Part shown: positions 58,876-64,000 of the stretch, piece by piece
Layout: each line of letters opens with the position of its first letter
Numbering within the stretch: position 1 is the stretch's first letter
DNA from: Staphylococcus sp. MI 10-1553
GTDB taxonomy: Bacteria; Bacillota; Bacilli; Staphylococcales; Staphylococcaceae
DNA length: 64,000 nucleotides
Reading direction: 5' to 3'
Assembly (NCBI RefSeq): GCF_010365305.1
Contig: NZ_CP048279.1
Span: 1,860,001 to 1,924,000, forward strand
Made by a program: the position numbers and the translations under genes
Notes under the pieces: model-generated
Seen by the model: the letters and a program-made list of their open reading frames with translations, nothing else
Told to the model about the DNA's origin: nothing
The model's database searches: none

Positions 58876-60180
58876 GTGTGTATAAAATTGGAAATACTTT
58901 TAGCTATATTTATAGTATTATTTCAATCCTTTATTTTCGCATCAGTAACAAGTATTATCCAAAAATATAAATATAGTCAAAGGGATTACATTATTCTCAT
59001 CCTCGGGATAGTAATCCCTTCTATTATTTTATATTTAATTTTCGATAAAAATAGTTTGCTTTATTTAATTCTTAGCTTTTTCATCTTCTATTTTAGACGA
59101 GCAAAAATAATTGGAATTATTACTGTGTTACTCTCTATTCTTATTTTACTGATTAATGATTTCATCGCGACTTGGTTTTTCGCATATCTTAATACATATC
59201 ACATCAATTTTTATGTGGCATCATTAATCTATATGATTGTTTTTGCGCTAGGTTGTTACCTTTTTTCTTTTATTATTATTACATTGTTTAACAAACTTAA
59301 AACATCTTGGTTATATATTAATAAATTCTATTTGATTGTTCTAAGTTTATTTTTAGCTTCAGGATTCCTTAGTTTTTTCTCGTTATTGAACAAAACTGTT
59401 GGTGACTTATATGAGTTTCGGAATTTTGGTATCATTTATTTTATTTCTTTTTCAGTTTTCGCTATATTAATTATAGCAACCACTTTAACGATTGAACGTG
59501 AAATCAATTATAAACGGAAAAAGCAAGAATTAGATGATTATTATAAATATACAGTACAAATTGAAAAAATTAACAACAAAATGCGTAAATTCCGACATGA
59601 CTATACGAATATTCTATTAACGATGTCCGAATATTTACGTGAAGACGATTTAGAAGGTTTGAAGAAATATTATCATGAACATATTAGTCCTTTAAAAAGC
59701 GAATTTGAATCCAATACGATGCGACTGAATGGTATTGAGAATTTAAAAGTCCGTGAAATTAAAGGCTTAATTACAACTAAAATTTTACAAGCGCAGGAAA
59801 ATAATATTGAAATCACTGTTGAGGTGGCGGATGAAATCACTCAAATTGATATGGATGTAATTCAACTCAGCCGTGTGTTAGGAATTATTATGGATAATGC
59901 GATAGAAGCTTCCAACACTATAGAGGATCCTATTATTCAAATCGCATTTATTAAGACGGATGAGTCCGTAATGATTATTATCATGAACAAAGCGTCAAAA
60001 GATATGCCTAAGTTACATACCTTGTTCCAAGATGGCTTTTCAACTAAAGGAAACAATCGAGGTATAGGATTAACGACATTAAAAGAGATTATTGATCAAA
60101 CGGACAATGTATTCCTTGATACGACAATTGAAAACCATTATTTTATTCAGAAACTAGAGATTATGAACGATTACGAATAA
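58876..60180 (+). CDS. agrC: AgrC, pheromone receptor histidine kinase
   Basis: AgrC (about 430-434 aa) has 6-7 N-terminal membrane helices (about 1-200), then an HPK10 kinase. His241 lies in KFRHDYTNIL, the N box in MDNAIEASNTIE, and the G box in GNNRGIGLTTLKEI. The N-terminal sensor is the fast-evolving specificity half. Start is unclear: GTG 58876 or TTG 58888, neither with a perfect binding site. Confidence 0.93.
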   Translation: MCIKLEILLAIFIVLFQSFIFASVTSIIQKYKYSQRDYIILILGIVIPSIILYLIFDKNSLLYLILSFFIFYFRRAKIIGIITVLLSILILLINDFIATWFFAYLNTYHINFYVASLIYMIVFALGCYLFSFIIITLFNKLKTSWLYINKFYLIVLSLFLASGFLSFFSLLNKTVGDLYEFRNFGIIYFISFSVFAILIIATTLTIEREINYKRKKQELDDYYKYTVQIEKINNKMRKFRHDYTNILLTMSEYLREDDLEGLKKYYHEHISPLKSEFESNTMRLNGIENLKVREIKGLITTKILQAQENNIEITVEVADEITQIDMDVIQLSRVLGIIMDNAIEASNTIEDPIIQIAFIKTDESVMIIIMNKASKDMPKLHTLFQDGFSTKGNNRGIGLTTLKEIIDQTDNVFLDTTIENHYFIQKLEIMNDYE

Positions 60181-60193
60181 GGATGTGTGTATC

Positions 60194-60910
60194 ATGAAAA
60201 TTTTAATTTGTGAGGATGATCCTAAACAACGTGAACGCATGGTGTCCATTATAGAAAATTATATTATGATTGAAGAGAAGCCGATGGAAATTGAGCTTGC
60301 TACAAATGATCCCTACGCTATTTTAGAAACTTCTAAAAACATGACTGATATTGGCTGCTACTTTTTAGATATTCAATTAGAGTCTGATATTAACGGGATT
60401 AAATTGGGGAGCGAAATTCGTAAACACGATCCTGTAGGGAATATTATTTTTGTGACGAGTCATAGTGAACTGACGTACTTGACGTTTGTCTATAAAGTGG
60501 CTGCCATGGATTTTATTTTTAAAGATGATCCTGAAGAATTAAGAACGCGCATTATCGATTGTTTAGAAACGGCGTTAAAACGGCTTGATTTATTAACAAA
60601 AGATCACACTGTTGAAACTTTGGAACTCAAACGTGGGACAAGTTCTGTTTATGTGAACTATGATGACGTGATGTTTTTCGAGTCCTCACCGAAGTCACAT
60701 CGTTTAATCGCGCATTTAGACAATCGTCAAATCGAGTTTTACGGCAATTTGAAAGAATTAGCACAACTCGATGATCGGTTCTTCAGATGTCACAATAGTT
60801 ATGTGCTGAATAGAAGGAATATTACGAGTGTCGATACGAAAGAGCGGATTGCTTATTTCAAAAATGAAGAATTTTGTTACGTCTCGGTACGTAATTTGAA
60901 GAAAATTTAA
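60194..60910 (+). CDS. agrA: AgrA, LytTR response regulator
   Basis: AgrA (238 aa) activates P2 and P3. Receiver domain with acidic pocket ED(7-9) and phosphorylation site Asp59 (CYFLDIQL); LytTR DNA-binding domain (about 140-238) with FFESSPKSHRLIAHLDNRQIEFYG and Cys199 in FRCHNSYVLN, the redox residue known in S. aureus. Start 60194 follows AAGGATG; a GTG at 60185 is possible. Confidence 0.95.
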   Translation: MKILICEDDPKQRERMVSIIENYIMIEEKPMEIELATNDPYAILETSKNMTDIGCYFLDIQLESDINGIKLGSEIRKHDPVGNIIFVTSHSELTYLTFVYKVAAMDFIFKDDPEELRTRIIDCLETALKRLDLLTKDHTVETLELKRGTSSVYVNYDDVMFFESSPKSHRLIAHLDNRQIEFYGNLKELAQLDDRFFRCHNSYVLNRRNITSVDTKERIAYFKNEEFCYVSVRNLKKI

Positions 60911-60927
60911 TAGCTGTATATCGCACT

Positions 60928-60967
60928 AAAAAGCCAACCTCCCACCTATCCGGGAAATTGGCTTTTT
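60928..60967. terminator. Bidirectional terminator (agrA / scrK)
   Basis: AAAAAGCCAA (60928-60937) pairs with TTGGCTTTTT (60958-60967). Confidence 0.9.
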
Positions 60968-60969
60968 AA

Positions 60970-61635
60970 TTAAAGTTCTTCTAGTGTCGGTAAGCTTGAA
61001 ATGGCGCCGTATTGCGACACGACCAGAAACTTGGTGTGCAAATTTCAAAATGTCACGCCCGTGTTGTCGTAGCGTATCGATAGGCTGTTGCTCGAATTGA
61101 CATAATTTCGCATTGATAGCACCGATAAATGCATCTCCTGCTCCTGTTGTATCAACCACTTGCGCTGGCGGTGTTGGCACTTCAAATGTTGAGCCATCTT
61201 TGAAAATTAAAGATGCCCCATGATTGCCTTTAGTGTAAATGATTGCTTCAACGTTGCCGACAAACAATGATTTTAACGCTACTGCTTCATCGTCTTGTCG
61301 TGTTACAAACGACAGTTCCTCATCTGAAACTTTAACAACATGTGCACGTGGTAAAAATGTTTGTAATGTCTCGTAATAAAAATCATGGTCCTCCCATAAA
61401 GGTAAGCGCACATCTTGTAACGTCTCGATGATTTTGTCGCCAAATGCATCTTTACCCACCTGTGTAATCAAATGACTGTTGCCACCTAATTTTTGAACAG
61501 CTACAGCTACAGCCACGTTACAAGGCGCGCACCACCGACTTGCGGTTCAAACCCTGTCACATCTTTTAATGACGTCTCTCTTTGTGTAGGAATAAAGTCG
61601 ATGAGTGCTTCACCTATTGCATAAAAACGTTTCAT
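60970..61635 (-). pseudogene. scrK: Fructokinase, frameshifted and internally deleted
   Basis: Remnant of a PfkB-family fructokinase. The N-terminus MKRFYAIGEALIDFIPTQRE (start 61635, AAGGAG upstream) reads to ...FEPQVGGA, then a GCGCGC tract (about 61525-61530) holds two extra bases; in frame the ribosome meets a stop at 61507, while the frame resumes NVAVAVAVQKLGGNSHLI after removing them. An internal in-frame gap joins IIETLQDV to RLPLWEDHDF, missing about 80-90 residues. Near the end, after VSGRV, a second shift turns QYGAISSLPTLEEL into unrelated sequence. The ATP motif VDTTGAGDAFIG survives. Three lesions argue for decay rather than one error. Confidence 0.85.
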
Positions 61636-61638
61636 TCA

Positions 61639-63123
61639 TTATTCTCCTTCCACAATATCGTATTTAGTCATTTTTAAATAAATTTGACCCGAATCCGTTA
61701 CCACTTTAAATTTGTTTGATGTCGCTTTTGGGAATATCCGTGACGTTAACACACGTTCCCCTTCATTACAAAAGATTTCAATACTTGATGTATCCACGAA
61801 AATACGTAATTGCTTCAAATCTGTATGTAATTGTGTCACCCTCATCGTCCCTTCAACTGGGTACGGTAATGCCCCACTATCGAAGCGCTCCAGTGAAACC
61901 TGACGTGTAGTTGCATCATATCGAATCGTTGTGGATTCATTGCGTGATGCACGGAGTTGTAATTCAAATGCAGAGGCCTCATTTTCTAAAATATCAACGA
62001 CAAGCTCATACTGCACCCCTTCATAAGGATGGAGTTGTTTAATAAATTTGTTCGCATAACCGAGCGCAACTTCTTCATTTTTACGTAACTTTCTTAAATT
62101 CATATGCGGTTTTTGTTTTAATTTACCGTCTTCAATCGTTAATGTTCTTGGCAACGTTAAACAATTTGCCCAGCCGTCATCATCTGTCGGATATTCAGTG
62201 TCAGGTAGTCCCATCCAACCGATTAACACGCGTCGCCCCGCTTCATCAGTCATCGTTTGAGGGGCATAAAAATCAAAGCCGTGGTCAAGTTCAATAAACG
62301 GCCCATGATCAAACGCTAACGTATCAAAATTTAACGTTCCCATAATATAACCGCTTTGATAAATATTTTGATACGCATCACCTTCAGATTCTATGCCTTG
62401 TGGACAGAATAGCAAAATATCTTTACCATGAATTTGAAAATAATCTGGACACTCCCACATATAACCAAAATCTTCTAATTGTGTTTGAATTTCACCTTTA
62501 AACTGCCACGGTCCTTCTGGGCGCTCAGCTTCGTATAATACAGCACAACCTGTTTCATTCTCACGTTGTGCTCCTAACAATGCATACAGTTTCCCATCTT
62601 TCTCAAACACTTTAGGATCACGAAAATGCTGTGTATACCCTTTAGGAGGTGCTGGAATTGCTGGAGGTAATAATTTACGAACCACCCCATCTGCTTGCAC
62701 TTCCGCTACGATTTGACTACTATGACGGTTCCACTCGTTGTCACGATGATTGCCTGTGTACATATAATACAATGATTGATTAAACGAAAATGCACTCCCA
62801 CTGTACACACCATGACTATCAAATGTTTGATCAGGACGTAATACGACACCACGATCTTCAAATTGTACGAGATTTTTGCTTGTGAGTAAACGCCAATATT
62901 TCAAGCCATGTACTGCACCTAAAGGAAACCATTGATGTGCGATATAATATTGACCATTAAAAAAGATGAGGCCGTTTGGATCATTTAATAATCCTGTTGG
63001 GGGTTGAATATGGTATGTTTGCCGAAATGTAGATTGGTTCACTTTGGCCATTAATAACTCCATTTCTTCATTTGTTGCTTCTTCATATTTACGATAACGC
63101 TTTTCTCTACTCCATTGTTCCAT
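61639..63123 (-). CDS. scrB: Sucrose-6-phosphate hydrolase (GH32)
   Basis: A 494-residue GH32 beta-fructosidase that splits sucrose-6-phosphate to glucose-6-phosphate and fructose. PPTGLLNDPNGLIFF (nucleophile Asp), FRDPKVF and MWECPDYF (acid/base Glu) are the three catalytic motifs; C-terminal beta-sandwich with FVDTSSIEIFCNEGERVLTSRIFP. AAAGGAGG precedes the ATG. 3 bases from the broken scrK, so the fructose released would rely on another kinase. Confidence 0.95.
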   Translation of the reverse strand: MEQWSREKRYRKYEEATNEEMELLMAKVNQSTFRQTYHIQPPTGLLNDPNGLIFFNGQYYIAHQWFPLGAVHGLKYWRLLTSKNLVQFEDRGVVLRPDQTFDSHGVYSGSAFSFNQSLYYMYTGNHRDNEWNRHSSQIVAEVQADGVVRKLLPPAIPAPPKGYTQHFRDPKVFEKDGKLYALLGAQRENETGCAVLYEAERPEGPWQFKGEIQTQLEDFGYMWECPDYFQIHGKDILLFCPQGIESEGDAYQNIYQSGYIMGTLNFDTLAFDHGPFIELDHGFDFYAPQTMTDEAGRRVLIGWMGLPDTEYPTDDDGWANCLTLPRTLTIEDGKLKQKPHMNLRKLRKNEEVALGYANKFIKQLHPYEGVQYELVVDILENEASAFELQLRASRNESTTIRYDATTRQVSLERFDSGALPYPVEGTMRVTQLHTDLKQLRIFVDTSSIEIFCNEGERVLTSRIFPKATSNKFKVVTDSGQIYLKMTKYDIVEGE

Positions 63124-63144
63124 GATGTACCTCCTTTAACGAAT

Positions 63145-63158
63145 TGGTAACGGTTCCA
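63145..63158. promoter_or_regulatory. LacI-type operator between scrR and scrB
   Basis: TGGTAACGGTTCCA fits TGNNANCGNTNNCA, the form bound by LacI/CcpA-family proteins. It overlaps the region 20 bases before the scrB ribosome binding site. ScrR or CcpA could bind it; no promoter pair is obvious in the 54-base gap. Confidence 0.5.
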
Positions 63159-63177
63159 TCTCTTTTAAGATAAATCC

Positions 63178-64000
63178 TCAAAATTTGGAATTCACGTCGA
63201 GTTGACGACTTTGAATAAAATCCGGCTGTTCCATTTGAAGCTGTAATTGTTCAAAAGCGATACGTCCTGCCGTTTCATATTGATAAGGTATTGTGAAAAT
63301 CGTTGGATGAACAATTTGTGTCATAGGATCACCGCCAAAACCAGCAATCCACGGTGTTTCGGTTATATGGTCGTGCATCAATGCTTGATATAGCGCCATC
63401 GCAATCGTATCTGTCGCACCGACATACGCCACAGACGGCTGTTGGATGAGCTGACCTTTTATCGATTGCAGTGCGGTTTCATCTTCAAACGATGCCATCA
63501 AAGTCTCATAAGTGACCTGATGTGCGGTTAACACTTCGATTAAACCTCGAAAGCGTTGTTCACCGACCGCGACATCATCTTCTTGAATACTCACATAAAT
63601 GACATGTTGCTTCCCTTGCGCTACAATTTCTTGTCCCATTAATTGACCAGCTTGATAATCATTGTGGTAAACCGAACTTAACGACGCATGCGCTTGACCA
63701 ATGATGATGACTGGCTTATCTATCTCTTGAATGACAGCCATATGTACATCTGTCACTGCAGTCGCCATAAATAAAATGCCGTCTACTTTACTTCTTTTAA
63801 ATGATTTCAGCGCATCAAGTTCCTGTTCCACATGACGCTCAGTCAAATTCAATAACATTTGATAGCCAAATTCGTCACATTTCGCTTTAATCCCTTTAAC
63901 AGTTTGGGCCACGGCATGAGAATACATTCGTGGGAAAATAATGCCAATCATCATACTTTTTTGTGCTCTTAAACTTTGAGCAAACTGATTCGGTTCATAA
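63178..64000 (-). CDS. scrR: LacI-family sucrose operon repressor (5' end outside window)
   Basis: The C-terminal part of a LacI-type regulator, entering the window in the hinge region (YEPNQFAQSLRAQKSMMIGIIFP) and extending through the periplasmic-binding-protein-like ligand domain to a stop at 63178. The DNA-binding helix-turn-helix lies beyond position 64000. WIAGFGGDPMTQIVHPTIFTIPYQ is typical of the ligand-binding core. Precedes scrB in the same direction, as in S. aureus scrR-scrB-scrK. Confidence 0.9.
   Translation of the reverse strand, partial: YEPNQFAQSLRAQKSMMIGIIFPRMYSHAVAQTVKGIKAKCDEFGYQMLLNLTERHVEQELDALKSFKRSKVDGILFMATAVTDVHMAVIQEIDKPVIIIGQAHASLSSVYHNDYQAGQLMGQEIVAQGKQHVIYVSIQEDDVAVGEQRFRGLIEVLTAHQVTYETLMASFEDETALQSIKGQLIQQPSVAYVGATDTIAMALYQALMHDHITETPWIAGFGGDPMTQIVHPTIFTIPYQYETAGRIAFEQLQLQMEQPDFIQSRQLDVNSKF

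Overview
The window is chromosomal DNA of a low-GC staphylococcus. The agr locus narrows it down: agrD encodes a nonapeptide core RIPISTGFF in which serine replaces the usual ring-forming cysteine, which is characteristic of the Staphylococcus intermedius group (S. pseudintermedius, S. delphini, S. intermedius). Gene order from putP/gatCAB through ligA-pcrAB, purB, nadE-pncB, nos-pheA, ppaC, groESL, mroQ, sdrH, agr and scrKBR follows the general staphylococcal backbone. The species call is inference from the pheromone and overall protein similarity.

Layout. 1-2.1 kb: leftward rpsP-rimM-trmD-rplS translation genes, with an attenuator-like leader before rimM and an L19 leader before rplS. 2.2-7.4 kb: a foreign segment or junction holding an IS110-family transposase, an unknown 223-aa gene, and type I modification genes hsdM-hsdS with no hsdR. 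8-11.2 kb: gatCAB amidotransferase. 11.6-19.4 kb: putP, then camS-ligA-pcrA-pcrB. 19.7-25 kb: yerC-like regulator, purB, NETI/UPF0316 pair, NAD salvage (nadE-pncB). 25.3-33.2 kb: nos-pheA, a beta-helix protein, pncA-type amidohydrolase, ppaC, aldehyde dehydrogenase, lactonase. 33.4-38.2 kb: small and conserved hypothetical genes, a C45-type hydrolase, a DUF1700/DUF4097 pair, a thioredoxin-like gene. 38.2-43.7 kb: an IS1182-family element next to the gluconate operon gntR-gntK-gntP. 44.2-46.8 kb: a two-gene ABC exporter resembling half of the Pmt system, plus small membrane proteins. 47-51 kb: aminotransferase, radical SAM, DNA alkyltransferase, M20 peptidase. 51.1-51.9 kb: a small AT-rich patch. 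52-57.4 kb: groESL with CIRCE, mroQ, sdrH, a nitrilase. 57.4-60.9 kb: RNAIII/hld divergent from agrBDCA. 61-64 kb: sucrose genes, with scrK broken, scrB intact and scrR running off the window.

The quorum-sensing block is the functional centre: AgrB (with the nearby MroQ protease) matures AgrD, AgrC/AgrA sense the peptide, and AgrA boxes flank both divergent promoters. The strongest non-textbook signals are a dispersed, deeply nested palindromic repeat present three times, a mutually exclusive hairpin leader upstream of rimM, a short-peptide RNA candidate at 34.4-34.8 kb, a multiply damaged fructokinase gene, and a break of the usual ffh-rpsP and gatB-downstream gene order at the IS110/hsd segment. 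No CRISPR array, tRNA, rRNA or prophage was seen.
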